Assembly (NCBI GenBank): GCA_947473475.1
Contig: CANJBZ010000007.1
Location: 1-64,000 of the forward strand
Source: Alphaproteobacteria bacterium
GTDB taxonomy: Bacteria; Pseudomonadota; Alphaproteobacteria; Micropepsales; Micropepsaceae
Reading direction: 5' to 3'
Length of the DNA: 64,000 nucleotides
Part shown: positions 44,341-53,376 of the stretch, piece by piece
How positions within the stretch are numbered: the first letter of the stretch is position 1
Layout: each line of letters opens with the position of its first letter
Translations under genes and position numbers: made by a program
The notes under the pieces: generated by a model
Told to the model about the DNA's origin: nothing
What the model saw: only the letters and a program-made list of their open reading frames with translations
Databases searched by the model: none

Positions 44341-44516
44341 CGGCCGGAAATCGATGTCGCGGGTTCGCTCGCCCTGTATGCGGCCGCTTACCTCCTGCTA
44401 ACCGTTTTTCGCGGACCACCGAACCGCGCTGCAACATTCGCACCGGGTTTGACTCACATCAAAACGGCGCCATCAAAGCGGAGCATTCTCCGCTCAGCAA
44501 AAAGAGGAGCTGCACC

Positions 44517-44624
44517 ATGTACACATTCGGAGATTTTCTGTTCATCGGTATCGTCGCGGTCGCGCTGTGCACGTTTGCTGCCGTGCTGGCTTTCGCCGAG
44601 CGCCAGACGAACGGGCGGCTTTGA
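44517..44624 (+). CDS. 35-residue single-helix membrane protein
   Basis: ATG 44517, seven bases behind AGAGGAG. The product starts MYTFGDFLFIGIVAVALCTF and is one hydrophobic helix followed by a short charged tail ERQTNGRL. No cysteine motif. Good ribosome site and sensible composition support a real micro-protein, but it may be specific to this lineage. It is convergent with the cytochrome subunit gene, 28 bases away. Confidence 0.55.
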   Translation: MYTFGDFLFIGIVAVALCTFAAVLAFAERQTNGRL

Positions 44625-44652
44625 GTGAAGTTACCGGGCCAGGACGGCGGAA

Positions 44653-44940
44653 CTATTTTTCGCCGTAGTTCGTCGTCAGGTACTCGATGATCGTGTCCGC
44701 GTCCGATTTCTGAATCGGGGCTGCGAAGGCGTTGATCATCTTGTTCACCTCCGCCGTCCAGGTCTGCCGGTTCATGAACGGCGCATTGATCCGGATGTAG
44801 TCGAGGCTGTGGCAGACGCCGCAATTATTTTCCACGATTGCGCGGCCCGGCGCATCCCTGAGAAGGTTCGGCGTCTCGGCTGCGAAAGCGCCCGTCATGG
44901 CGAGCGCGGCGGGGATCAGAATAAATTGGCCCAATTTCAT
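44653..44940 (-). CDS. sorB: Sulfite dehydrogenase cytochrome c subunit
   Basis: 95 residues from ATG 44940 with AAGGAG upstream. Signal peptide to about GAFAAETP, a single heme c site CGVCHSLDYIRIN and a late Met (NKMINAF) as likely distal ligand. Accepts electrons from the molybdenum subunit encoded just upstream (11 bases between the genes) and passes them to a downstream cytochrome. Confidence 0.85.
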   Translation of the reverse strand: MKLGQFILIPAALAMTGAFAAETPNLLRDAPGRAIVENNCGVCHSLDYIRINAPFMNRQTWTAEVNKMINAFAAPIQKSDADTIIEYLTTNYGEK

Positions 44941-44951
44941 AGTTGTGCTCC

Positions 44952-46175
44952 TTAGGCCACGACGATGGACGTCGGCCGCACGACATTGTTCTGGTAGCCC
45001 GCCGGATTGAACACGAGCTTGTCGACTTGGGTCTCGCCCCGGCTGTTTGTGGCGCGCGAAAGAATGGTCTGCGTTCCGGCGGCGTTCGCTCCGAAGCGGT
45101 AGGTCCAGGGCCGGAATGAGAACCGCCCCATATCCCTTCCCAATGTCGCGTTCTGCCAATTCATGCCGCCATCGACGGATACGGCAACGGCGCTGATTCC
45201 ATAGCCGCCATCCCAGGCAATGCCGGCGACGTTGACCATATCGCCGCGCCGCACCTGGCCTCCTTCGGCTGGAGAGGTAATCAGCGAGTTGACCACCATT
45301 TCCGTGATCGGGGTGTTCATCGCGTTCTCCTGGCTGGCAAAGCTCTCCATCCGGGGGAACATGCCTGTCGGCAGGCGGTAAGCGCCTTTCATCCAGAAGC
45401 CGTCATAGGGCTTTGTCACCGCCTGGATGGAGGTGAGGTGTTTCATCCAATAGGTGGCGGTCCAGCCGGGCACAACGAGACGCGCCGGGAAGCCGTTGAA
45501 ATGCGGCAGAGGCTGGCCGTTCATCTGCAGCGCGATGATCGTGTTGTCGTCGATAGCCTTCGACAGTGGCAGGCTTTTGACGAAATCCGGCGTTCCCATG
45601 ATGACAGCGCCATCGGCGCCATCGACGACGATTTCAACCACGCCGCCTTTCAGACCGGCTTTGCCCAGCACGTCTTTGAGGCGGGGCCCGCGCCACGTCG
45701 CGTTGCCCATCGCGCCGACGCTCCACTGCACGCCCGGAACATGGGGCGTGGAAAGGCCGCGACGGTTGCCGGAGCACTGGCACACCGCCGTGATTTCCAC
45801 CTGCTCATAGCCGCGTTGCAGGTCGGCGAAGCTCAGTTGCAGCGGGGTGTTGACACCTTCGCCGCCGACCTCAAGCTTCCACTGCGCCTGATCGATCCGG
45901 GGCGGGATGTTGGCCAAATGGTAGCGCACGAAAAAGGCATCGTTTGGCGTGATTGGATCGGCAAAGAAAGACGCGGGCGTCTCATAATTCGGCGGCCGGT
46001 TGGTCAGCTTAATCAGCGGGCGCTTGCCGGGAAGCGCCTCCATGACCGCCATCTCATAGTCGCCTTCAGGAAGCCCCGCCGTCAGGGATGCCCGCTCCGC
46101 GGCGAAGCCGAGCCCCGGAAGAACCGGCGCTGCGATCGTGCCCCCTAATGCGCCAATAAAGAATCTACGGTCCAC
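44952..46175 (-). CDS. sorA: Sulfite dehydrogenase molybdenum subunit
   Basis: 407 residues from GTG 46175 (CGGAGG upstream). Twin-arginine signal VDRRFFIGALGG. Molybdopterin-binding domain with the molybdenum-ligand Cys in ITAVCQCSGNRRGLS, the GNATWRGPRLKDVL and HFNGFPARLVVPGW stretches, and a C-terminal dimerisation domain with VSVDGGMNW. Oxidises sulfite to sulfate in the periplasm with SorB. The 127-base gap upstream separates it from the divergent FkbM gene. Confidence 0.92.
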   Translation of the reverse strand: MDRRFFIGALGGTIAAPVLPGLGFAAERASLTAGLPEGDYEMAVMEALPGKRPLIKLTNRPPNYETPASFFADPITPNDAFFVRYHLANIPPRIDQAQWKLEVGGEGVNTPLQLSFADLQRGYEQVEITAVCQCSGNRRGLSTPHVPGVQWSVGAMGNATWRGPRLKDVLGKAGLKGGVVEIVVDGADGAVIMGTPDFVKSLPLSKAIDDNTIIALQMNGQPLPHFNGFPARLVVPGWTATYWMKHLTSIQAVTKPYDGFWMKGAYRLPTGMFPRMESFASQENAMNTPITEMVVNSLITSPAEGGQVRRGDMVNVAGIAWDGGYGISAVAVSVDGGMNWQNATLGRDMGRFSFRPWTYRFGANAAGTQTILSRATNSRGETQVDKLVFNPAGYQNNVVRPTSIVVA

Positions 46176-46302
46176 GAAGCCTCCGCTGTACGGCGATAAA
46201 TCCACACCAGAGTCGTAAAATAGAGGCACGCCCCCCGCAAGCGGCATTTCCAACGCTTCGAAAACGGTCAAAACTGCGTCCGGAACCTTGGCGTTGGAGA
46301 AA

Positions 46303-47364
46303 ATGGCGGTGGCCGCATGGCTTGAGACAGCTCTGAGGCTCCAGCGCGCCGGGCAGCTTGCCCAAGCCGAGCAAATCTATGTCGGCGTGCTCGCGGCGGA
46401 CCCCAATAACGCCGAGGCCTTGCACCTGTCGGGTCTGATGGCGGCAAGCCGTGGCAACATGGATGCGGCCAGCCGGCTGCTTGAGCGAGCCGTCGCCGCA
46501 ATGCCCGTCCAGCCCTATCTGCACGCCAGCCAAGGCAATCTCTATTTCGCCCGTGGCATGATTCCCGAAATGACAGCCGCCTATCGCCGCGCGCTGCTGG
46601 GTGAATATTTCCGCGATATTCCCGCGCCCTTCGCCGATATTATCGCGCGGGTGGGTGCCCCGGCGCCCTCTGAGGGCTTTGTCACCGATCCGACGGCATA
46701 CAGGTCGCAGTATTTGCAGGACGTCGTGCTGGACCGCTGGATGTTCGGTGGGCTGACCGGCGGCACCTTTGCCGACATCGGGGCGCACGATGGGGTGACC
46801 TTCAGCAACACCTACTTCTTCGAGAAGGTTCGCGGTTGGACGGGTGTTGCGGTCGAGCCCAATCCCGATGTCTTCGAAAAGCTGACCGCAAACCGGTCAT
46901 GCCGCGCGCTCAATTGCTGCGTTTCGGACACGGAAGGCACCGTGCCCTTCCTGAAGCTGAGTGGTTATTCCGAGATGCTGTCGGGCATTACGAAAGACTA
47001 CGATCCCGAGCACCGGCAACGCATCGAGGCGGAGCTTCGCCAATATGGCGGGCGCGCCGAAACGATCGAGGTTCTTACGCGGCCTTTCAACGGCATCGCA
47101 GCCGATAGTGGCCTTTCGGAGATCACCTATCTGAGCATCGATACCGAGGGCAGCGAGCTGGCCATCCTCCGGGCCATCGATTTCTCCAGACTGTTTGTCC
47201 ACGCGCTCACCGTGGAATGCAATTTTGACCACGCCCAGGCCGAAATGGCGGCGTTCATGCGCGAGCGCGGTTTCGACCACGTCCAAACGCTCGGGCATGA
47301 CCTCGTTTTTCTCAATCGCGCCAGCCGGTTTTATGAGCCGTTCACCCGATTGTGCCGGGGTTGA
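46303..47364 (+). CDS. FkbM family methyltransferase with N-terminal TPR region
   Basis: 353 residues from ATG 46303, four bases behind TTGGAG. About residues 5-105 form two to three TPR-like helices (ALRLQRAGQLAQAEQIYVGVL, NNAEALHLSGLMAASRG). The FkbM domain has FADIGAHDGVTFSNT (motif I), VAVEPNPDVFEKL and the LSIDTEGSELAILRAID stretch. These enzymes methylate sugars or flagellin/surface glycans; TPR-fused forms often act on surface polysaccharides. Substrate unknown. Confidence 0.88.
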   Translation: MAVAAWLETALRLQRAGQLAQAEQIYVGVLAADPNNAEALHLSGLMAASRGNMDAASRLLERAVAAMPVQPYLHASQGNLYFARGMIPEMTAAYRRALLGEYFRDIPAPFADIIARVGAPAPSEGFVTDPTAYRSQYLQDVVLDRWMFGGLTGGTFADIGAHDGVTFSNTYFFEKVRGWTGVAVEPNPDVFEKLTANRSCRALNCCVSDTEGTVPFLKLSGYSEMLSGITKDYDPEHRQRIEAELRQYGGRAETIEVLTRPFNGIAADSGLSEITYLSIDTEGSELAILRAIDFSRLFVHALTVECNFDHAQAEMAAFMRERGFDHVQTLGHDLVFLNRASRFYEPFTRLCRG

Positions 47365-47432
47365 GCTTTCTCTTCGATTGGTGCACGAGAATAGCTCCCT
47401 TACAGTCCCAGACAACTCAGCACGGCCCGAAC

Positions 47433-48245
47433 ATGACAGCGCAAGACGGTTCATTCACCACCTCCGATGGTTGCAAGATTTCCTACACGGTCAGGAGTGC
47501 CGGAAGCGAGCGCGCCCCGAAACTGGCGCTGGTCCATTCGCTCGCGCTCGACCGCACGGTGTGGGACGGCGTGGAGGAGCAGATCGGCGACCGCGCGGAC
47601 ATCCTCACCTATGACGCGCGCGGCCATGGCCGCTCCAGCCGCCCCCACATGGTCTATTCGTCCGAGCTGTTTGCGCGCGATCTGGCCGAACTGATGGATC
47701 ACATCGGCTGGAAGGAAAGCGCGGTTGCGGGCTGCTCCATGGGCGGCTGCGTGGCGCAGGCCTTCGGCGGCCTTTACCCGGCCCGGGCGCAAGCCTTGGC
47801 GCTGATCGACACGACCGCCTGGTACGGCCCCGAAGCGCCCAAGCAGTTTCGCGAGCGCGCGGCCGCCGGCAAGGAAAAGGGCATGGCGGCGCTGATCGCC
47901 TTCCAGATCACGCGCTGGTTTTCGGAAAAGTTTCCGCCGGTGCGCCCGGACGTGGTGAAGAAATTCACGGACGTCTTCGTGGCTAACGATGTCGATTGTT
48001 ACGCTTCGACGTGCGCGCTTCTGGGCGATGCCGACCTGAGGCACTATCTGCCCGCGTTCAAAATGCCGGTCGCGGTCATCGTCGGCGAAGAGGATTACGC
48101 GGCCCCGGTCGCCATGGCCAAAGCCATGCATGACGCGATTGCCGGTTCGACGCTGCACATCATCCCGAGCGGCCGTCACCTGACGCCTATCGAAAACCCG
48201 GACGTGATCGCGCAAGACCTGCTGACGCTGCTGGGGCGCATCTGA
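47433..48245 (+). CDS. Alpha/beta hydrolase, enol-lactonase-like
   Basis: 270 residues from ATG 47433. Nucleophile elbow AGCSMGGCVAQAF with Ser, oxyanion HSLALDRTVWDG, acid near GEEDYAAP and His in PSGRHLTPIENP. Closest to 3-oxoadipate enol-lactonase (PcaD) and related C-C hydrolases. Stop overlaps the MFS transporter start (TGATG), suggesting uptake and first cleavage of an aromatic-derived compound, which is inference from context. Confidence 0.85.
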   Translation: MTAQDGSFTTSDGCKISYTVRSAGSERAPKLALVHSLALDRTVWDGVEEQIGDRADILTYDARGHGRSSRPHMVYSSELFARDLAELMDHIGWKESAVAGCSMGGCVAQAFGGLYPARAQALALIDTTAWYGPEAPKQFRERAAAGKEKGMAALIAFQITRWFSEKFPPVRPDVVKKFTDVFVANDVDCYASTCALLGDADLRHYLPAFKMPVAVIVGEEDYAAPVAMAKAMHDAIAGSTLHIIPSGRHLTPIENPDVIAQDLLTLLGRI

Positions 48246-49630
48246 TGTCCGCGGGCGGGGGAGCCGCGCAGACGGCCGGGGCAGTTGCCGACGATGCCGT
48301 CCGCGCGGCCGAGTTGATCGCGCGCATCGAATCCGTGCCGTTTTCCCGCTGGCATATCCGCCCGCGCGTCATCATGGGCAGCGCCACATTCTTCGATGCT
48401 TTCACGGCGCTGTCGCTCGCATCCGCAACCCCTGTGCTGGTGCAGCTATGGGGCCTGACGCTGACGCAAGTCGGTTATCTTTTGGCGGCGAGCTACATCG
48501 GACAATTCGCAGGCGCGTTGATCTTCGGCTGGCTCGGCGAGCGCATCGGCCGCGTGATGAGCGCCACCTATGCGACGCTCATCATGGCCGTCGTCAGCCT
48601 TGCATGCGCCTTCACCGGCAATTTCACCGAAATGTTCATCTGCCGTCTGATCCAGGGGATCGGCGTCGGCGGCGAGATGCCAGTGGCGGCTACGTACATC
48701 AACGAACTGTCCCGCGCGCATGGGCGAGGGCGGTTCTTCATGCTCTATGAGCTGATCTTCCCCATCGGATTTTTGGCCGCCGCGGTTGCGGGCGCGCAGC
48801 TTGTGCCCGTCTATGGCTGGAACGTGCTGTTTCTCATGGGCACCGTGCCGGGGCTGCTGATCACGTTTTTGGTTTCGCGCCTGCCGGAAAGTCCACGCTG
48901 GCTGATCCGCAAGGGACGCTTTGCCGAAGCCGAAGCCATCATCCGCAGTCTTGAGGCAAGTACGCCCGAGCGCACTCCCGTGCAGGCGCACGCGCTTTCG
49001 GCCACGGCAATGCAGAAGAGCCGCTGGTCCGAGCTGTTTTCGCCGGTCTATCGCCATCGCACGCTGATCGTATGGGTGATCTGGGCGACCGCTTATGGGG
49101 TCACCAACGGCCTGAACAATTTCATGCCGACGCTCTACAACCGCGTCTATCACCTGCCGCTGCAGGCCTCGCTGAATTTCGCGCTGCTGACCAATGCGAC
49201 GCAAATCCTGGTGCTGCTGGTCTGCGTGTTCGTGATCGACCGCGTCGGGCGCAAAGCCTGGATGACCGCGGGCTTCATCCTGGGCGGCTTGCTCCTCGCG
49301 CCGTTGGGCCTGTTCGGGGCGGACGATGTGAACCGGGTGATTCTGTTCGTGACGCTTAGCTACGGCGTAATGAGCACCATCAACACCGTGCTCTATCTCT
49401 ACACGCCGGAGATTTATCCGACGCGCATGCGCGCCATCGGAACGGCGGCGGGGACATGCTGGCTGCGTTTGGCATCGGCCGCCGGCCCGACTGTGGTTGG
49501 CCTGACGATGGTGTCGCACGGAATCGAGTCGGTATTCCTGATGTTTGCCGGCGTGGCGATAGTCGGCGCCGTCGCCGCCACCCAAATGATCGAAACCCGC
49601 AACCGCCGCTTGGAAGATATAGCACCGTAG
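48245..49630 (+). CDS. MFS transporter, aromatic-acid/sugar-type
   Basis: 461 residues, 12 helices. Major-facilitator signatures GWLGERIGRVMSATYATL between helices 2-3 and, in the middle, FICRLIQGIGVGGEMPVAATYINEL and LPESPRWLIRKGRFAEAEAII, as in the sugar porter and AAHS groups; YTPEIYPTRMRAIGTAAGTCWLR near the end. ATG overlaps the hydrolase stop by two bases (TGATG), so expression is coupled. Substrate probably a small acid handled by the upstream hydrolase. Confidence 0.88.
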   Translation: MSAGGGAAQTAGAVADDAVRAAELIARIESVPFSRWHIRPRVIMGSATFFDAFTALSLASATPVLVQLWGLTLTQVGYLLAASYIGQFAGALIFGWLGERIGRVMSATYATLIMAVVSLACAFTGNFTEMFICRLIQGIGVGGEMPVAATYINELSRAHGRGRFFMLYELIFPIGFLAAAVAGAQLVPVYGWNVLFLMGTVPGLLITFLVSRLPESPRWLIRKGRFAEAEAIIRSLEASTPERTPVQAHALSATAMQKSRWSELFSPVYRHRTLIVWVIWATAYGVTNGLNNFMPTLYNRVYHLPLQASLNFALLTNATQILVLLVCVFVIDRVGRKAWMTAGFILGGLLLAPLGLFGADDVNRVILFVTLSYGVMSTINTVLYLYTPEIYPTRMRAIGTAAGTCWLRLASAAGPTVVGLTMVSHGIESVFLMFAGVAIVGAVAATQMIETRNRRLEDIAP

Positions 49631-49770
49631 ACTCCCTCGCCCCCTTCGGGGAGAGGGTCGGGGTGAGGGGGCGGTCTATCCACCTTCATATCGCGCATAC
49701 ATTGCGCCGCCGTCGCCCCCTCCGTCTCGCCGCTTCGTGGCGATCCACCTCCCCCGTAACAACGGGGGAG
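49631..49770. repeat. REP-like palindromic pair
   Basis: CGCCCCCTTCGGGGAGAGGGTCGGGG-type palindrome at about 49635-49675, and at about 49708-49770 an element with CGGGGGAGGTGG-hairpin-CGGAGGGGGCG whose hairpin is CGCCAC-GAAG-GCGGCG-like. Same family as at 19926 and 60860, placed between convergent MFS and DF-tail genes. Confidence 0.6.
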
Positions 49771-49772
49771 GA

Positions 49773-50672
49773 TCAGAAATCCGCGGTCTTCGCTTCCGGA
49801 ATTGGGGCCACACCGAGACTGAAGAAGTTGGTGTGATTTTCGGCGCAGGGCGATTCATCGACTTCGCCTTGCAGTCTCAGGCGATAGGTTTGCCGGGCAG
49901 ACCATTTCGTCGTGAACGCGCCGGGGTCTTCGACATCCACTTTCACTTCCATCGTGCGGCCGTCGGGCACGAGCGTGTAACGCTCGACGACATGCAGCGC
50001 CTTGGTGTGCGGCGTCAGATAATTGTCGACAAAGGTCTTGTCCGAAATCGCGATGGTGTCCACCACCAGCGTGTCGTGGCCTTCGTAGTGGCCAACGGAT
50101 TCGCCATACCAGGACGGCTTCGGATTCATGGAATGCGGCACGTTCAGATAAACATGGCGGGTCTGTGCATCGCCCTCATTGATGAGCAGCACGTCCTTGG
50201 CGCCTTGGACAATATAAACGGGCCGCACGCGCGTGTAGACGGTGAACGCTGGCACGCCCGCCGGCCAGCAGCGCTCGCGCGGATTGTAGGGTATGCCGCC
50301 CGCAAGAACGCGCGCGTTTGCTTTTTCCAGCGATTGCCTGACCCAAGGCTGCAGAATGGGATTTGATGTATCGGCGACGCGATAGGTCGGATCGCCGCTT
50401 TGGTTGCTGCGATAGGGGTGTTTGGGATCGGCGAAGATCGGTCCTGGTCCAGAGTCGGGCGGCAGGAAATCATCGCCCACTTCGTACCAGCCATAATCGA
50501 CGGCGGCGAAATTCGGGATGCCGTCGGCGCGCGGCTTCAGCGTCCCTTCCGCGGCGAGCGGAAAACCCGCGCCCTGCGGAAGACCGGCGGCGCGCTGGTC
50601 CAACGTCGCCGCGGATGCCGCCGCCAGGGAAGCCGCAACCGCTGCCGCCGTATAGACCTTCAATCCGCGCAT
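49773..50672 (-). CDS. DF-tail exported paralog, cluster B no. 14
   Basis: 299 residues from ATG 50672 (weak ribosome site); the open extension upstream to 50882 lies in the next gene. Signal peptide to about ASAATL, then YGWYEVGDDFLPPDSGPGP, TYRVADTSNPILQPWVRQSLEKAN, first Cys in ERCWPAGVP near 135, TRHVYLNVPHSMNPKPSWY and GESVGHYEGHDTLVVDT. Second Cys in ESPCAENH; ends TADF. It has an extra HD pair before TLVVDT and a long insert after the signal (residues 28-58). Last gene of cluster B on the minus strand. Confidence 0.83.
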   Translation of the reverse strand: MRGLKVYTAAAVAASLAAASAATLDQRAAGLPQGAGFPLAAEGTLKPRADGIPNFAAVDYGWYEVGDDFLPPDSGPGPIFADPKHPYRSNQSGDPTYRVADTSNPILQPWVRQSLEKANARVLAGGIPYNPRERCWPAGVPAFTVYTRVRPVYIVQGAKDVLLINEGDAQTRHVYLNVPHSMNPKPSWYGESVGHYEGHDTLVVDTIAISDKTFVDNYLTPHTKALHVVERYTLVPDGRTMEVKVDVEDPGAFTTKWSARQTYRLRLQGEVDESPCAENHTNFFSLGVAPIPEAKTADF

Positions 50673-50706
50673 AAGACTGTGCCGTGATGCCTTCGCCACT
50701 CGGCTA

Positions 50707-51522
50707 TCAAAAATCGGGCCGGTTGGCGACAGGAACCGGCCAGTCGAACAGGCCGAAATTGTTCTCCGCGCAGACCACCTCGGTGAGCGGCCCTTCCTCA
50801 ACGCGACGATACCGCTGTAACGCCGACCAGGGCTTGTTGAACGTGTTCGGGTCATCCACCGTGATCTTCGTCTCCAGCACACGTCCGTTGTCCGTCAGGC
50901 GGTAGCGCTCCACGACGTGCAGCTTTTCAGTGTGGGGCGTGCGGTAATTGTCGACATAGGTCTTGGTGTTCATGCCGATGGTGTCGACCACAAGCGTGTC
51001 GCCTTCATAGCGGCCGACCGACTCGCCATACCAGGACGGCCTAGGATTTTTGGAATGCTCTACGTTCATCCGTACTCGGCGGACCTCCTGGTTGCCGGCG
51101 AAAATGAGCCGCACGTCCTTCGGCGTCTGGATGAAATAGATCGGCTCGACAATGTAGGACGAAAATCCGGGGACGCCCGCCGGTGTGCAGCTTGACCGCG
51201 CGGTGAATGCGTTCTTGCCGGCCAAGACCGCGTCATTGTCTTTCTTCATCTGCGCCGCCGCCCAGGGCTTCAGATTGGGATTGGCGGTGTCGGCAATGCG
51301 GAACGTCGCCTGCGCCGCCCGTCCATTCGGCACATAGGGATGCGCCGGATCGAACGTGCTGGGCGGCGTCTCACCCGGCACCGGCGCCAGATCGTTGTTC
51401 ATCGCGATCCACGCCGTACCGCCATTGGCTTGGAGATCGGGCGGGGAGGGCGCGTCGGCAGCGAATGCCGCGGATGAGAGCACAAGGCTCACGATCGACA
51501 ATAGCGTCCGTTTACGGAGCAT
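50707..51522 (-). CDS. DF-tail exported paralog, cluster B no. 13
   Basis: 271 residues, the shortest copy. Signal peptide to about SSAAFAAD; WIAMNNDLAPVPGE, TFRIADTANPNLKPWAAAQMKKDN, first Cys in SSCTPAGVP at 112, YFIQTPKDVRLIF, SWYGESVGRYEG, TPHTEKLHVVERY, second Cys near 251 and final residues RPDF. Arg replaces His in the usual SVGHYEG core. Follows the 121-bp repeat that separates it from the tannase-like gene. Confidence 0.83.
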   Translation of the reverse strand: MLRKRTLLSIVSLVLSSAAFAADAPSPPDLQANGGTAWIAMNNDLAPVPGETPPSTFDPAHPYVPNGRAAQATFRIADTANPNLKPWAAAQMKKDNDAVLAGKNAFTARSSCTPAGVPGFSSYIVEPIYFIQTPKDVRLIFAGNQEVRRVRMNVEHSKNPRPSWYGESVGRYEGDTLVVDTIGMNTKTYVDNYRTPHTEKLHVVERYRLTDNGRVLETKITVDDPNTFNKPWSALQRYRRVEEGPLTEVVCAENNFGLFDWPVPVANRPDF

Positions 51523-51564
51523 TATTTCTTCAACCTCTTTACCCCTCGTTCAAAAACCAACTTT

Positions 51565-51685
51565 ACCATGGCCGGGCTTGACCCGGCCACCTAGTGCGCA
51601 CGCGTCTGCGGGCGCAAAAGAATCATTGGCTCGCCGACGCTCGCCTGCTGGGTGGCCGGCTCGGAGGCCGGCCATGGTGAGAGAT
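51565..51685. repeat. 121-bp dispersed structured repeat, copy 2
   Basis: Aligns end to end with 33700-33820 at the same length. First stem GGCCGGG-CTTGA-CCCGGCC against GGCCGCC-CTTGA-GGCGGCC in copy 1: the two base pairs differ on both strands at once. Last stem GGCCGGC-TCGGAG-GCCGGCC and the tail GGTGAGAGAT are unchanged. Lies between a DF-tail gene and the tannase-family gene. Confidence 0.85.
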
Positions 51686-51697
51686 TTGGTTTCATGA

Positions 51698-53359
51698 TCA
51701 CGGTTTCGCACAACTGAAACTGGCAGCGTCCTTCACGTCGCCTTTGCCGTCGTAGCGCGGGTAGGCGGGATACAGGCACATCGGCCGCGCGGCGACCGTC
51801 GGGAACGGCGCCTTCTGTTCCTGCGACACCTGCATCAGCACTGCCGGTGCTTTGCCGCCATCGACCCATCCGTCGAGCGCACCCAGCATGTCCACTTTCG
51901 CCGGTACCGCTTCGCCGTTTGCCATCACGCCGTTACCCGGATGATTGACGCCGGGCGTCGTATAAAAACGCATAAACGAATCCACGCGCGCCGGGCCCAT
52001 CTTGGCGACGACGGATTTGTAATAGGTGGTCTCCTGCAGCACGCTGCGCTGATAGTCCGCGCCATTGCCTTTCAGGATCAGCTTGCCGCCACGCGCGAGG
52101 AACGCAGACAAGTCCGGATCGGTCGCGTCGAACATCTGCGAGATTTCGCGCAGGCGGGCGGTGCTTTCTTGAATCGAGAATTGGAACGGGTTGAACTTGG
52201 CGTCCTTCGCGACGTAGTAGCGGATAAAGCCGTTGGAGTTCGCCCAGGCGACCGATTGCACCTTTTCCGAGATAAGCGGGAAGCGCGGCGGCTCCAACCC
52301 GGTAATGGTATCAACCATGCCGCCGGGCTGAACCTCGCTGCCATAGGTCCAGCCGGGGAAACTTGTCGTCCCGTTCTTCATCGCGAACGGATACGGGAAC
52401 GGCCGGTGTATCAGGCGGTCGGCTTCGATCTGTGCATCCGATAAACAGGTATCGCCTTCATCCTTGCCGGACGCGCAGCGGATTACCTTCGGATCGAAAA
52501 CCGTCATGCATTGTTCGTAGGCGCCGATCACCCCGTCCGCCAAACCGTCGAGCTTGTCGCAAGCCGCATTGACGGCCGTCATCAGCGTTTTCACCTTGGC
52601 CGGGTTGAGCCAGCCGCCATCGTTTTGCAGTTGCGCCAGCTTATTCCGCACCAACTGACCGCCCGTGTAATTCGCCACTGGGACCACCGCGACGATGCCG
52701 TCGAAATCATTGGGGAAACGCTGCGCCATGGTCAGCGCCTCGCGTCCGCCTTCGGAGCCGCCATAGAAATACATCTTCGTCGGCGCGCGGTCGTAAAAGG
52801 CCGTCGCGATGCGCACGCCCGCATCGTGCGTCTTCTTGTAGGCGGCATAAGCCATGTTGGTCAGCGACTCGTCGTTCAGCGCGAACGCCATAGGCTCAGC
52901 CAGCTTCTTGTTGTCGTGGCCGGAATCCGTGCCCCATGTCGCAAAGCCACGCGCCACCGGAACGGGCGTATCGCGCCGCGCATCGCGCAATGGCGCAAGA
53001 CCGGTAATCAGAACGCCATTGCTGCCGCCGCCGCCATATTGCACCGCCTTGCCGTTCCACTGCATCGGCAGGTTCACTTCGAAATTCACCGGCGGCGCGT
53101 TGGGATCGAGCGGCTGCACCGCGCCGAGCACCTTGCAATATTCCTTCGTCGCGCCGGGGTTAGCGGGATCGGCAACCACCGTGGCGATTTGTGCAGACGA
53201 GATCGTTGCGCCGCCGTTCGGCAAGCCGATGTCTTTGGCAGCGATCTTCAGTTGAACCAGATCGGCGCACGCCGTGGCTGCGTTGGCGGGCGCAGCGGCC
53301 AATGCCAACGCCGCCGTGGCGCTCGTGGCAAGCAACAGGCGCAAAGAGGCGTGGGTCAT
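51698..53359 (-). CDS. Tannase/feruloyl esterase family hydrolase without the CS-D-HC cysteines
   Basis: 553 residues, signal peptide to about AAPANAATA. Family features: GGTISS-like N-terminal stretch, YGGGGSNGVLI, YFYGGSEGGREALTMAQRFP nucleophile loop, GGKLILKGNGADYQRS (likely catalytic Asp) and PGVNHPGNG (His). Canonical enzymes have Cys before the Ser and after the His, linked by a disulfide (CS-D-HC). Here both positions are changed, to Gly and Pro. Sits between two DF-tail copies on the same strand, so it may work with them. Substrate likely an aromatic ester. Confidence 0.85.
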   Translation of the reverse strand: MTHASLRLLLATSATAALALAAAPANAATACADLVQLKIAAKDIGLPNGGATISSAQIATVVADPANPGATKEYCKVLGAVQPLDPNAPPVNFEVNLPMQWNGKAVQYGGGGSNGVLITGLAPLRDARRDTPVPVARGFATWGTDSGHDNKKLAEPMAFALNDESLTNMAYAAYKKTHDAGVRIATAFYDRAPTKMYFYGGSEGGREALTMAQRFPNDFDGIVAVVPVANYTGGQLVRNKLAQLQNDGGWLNPAKVKTLMTAVNAACDKLDGLADGVIGAYEQCMTVFDPKVIRCASGKDEGDTCLSDAQIEADRLIHRPFPYPFAMKNGTTSFPGWTYGSEVQPGGMVDTITGLEPPRFPLISEKVQSVAWANSNGFIRYYVAKDAKFNPFQFSIQESTARLREISQMFDATDPDLSAFLARGGKLILKGNGADYQRSVLQETTYYKSVVAKMGPARVDSFMRFYTTPGVNHPGNGVMANGEAVPAKVDMLGALDGWVDGGKAPAVLMQVSQEQKAPFPTVAARPMCLYPAYPRYDGKGDVKDAASFSCAKP

Positions 53360-53376
53360 AGGGGCGTTCCTTTTTC

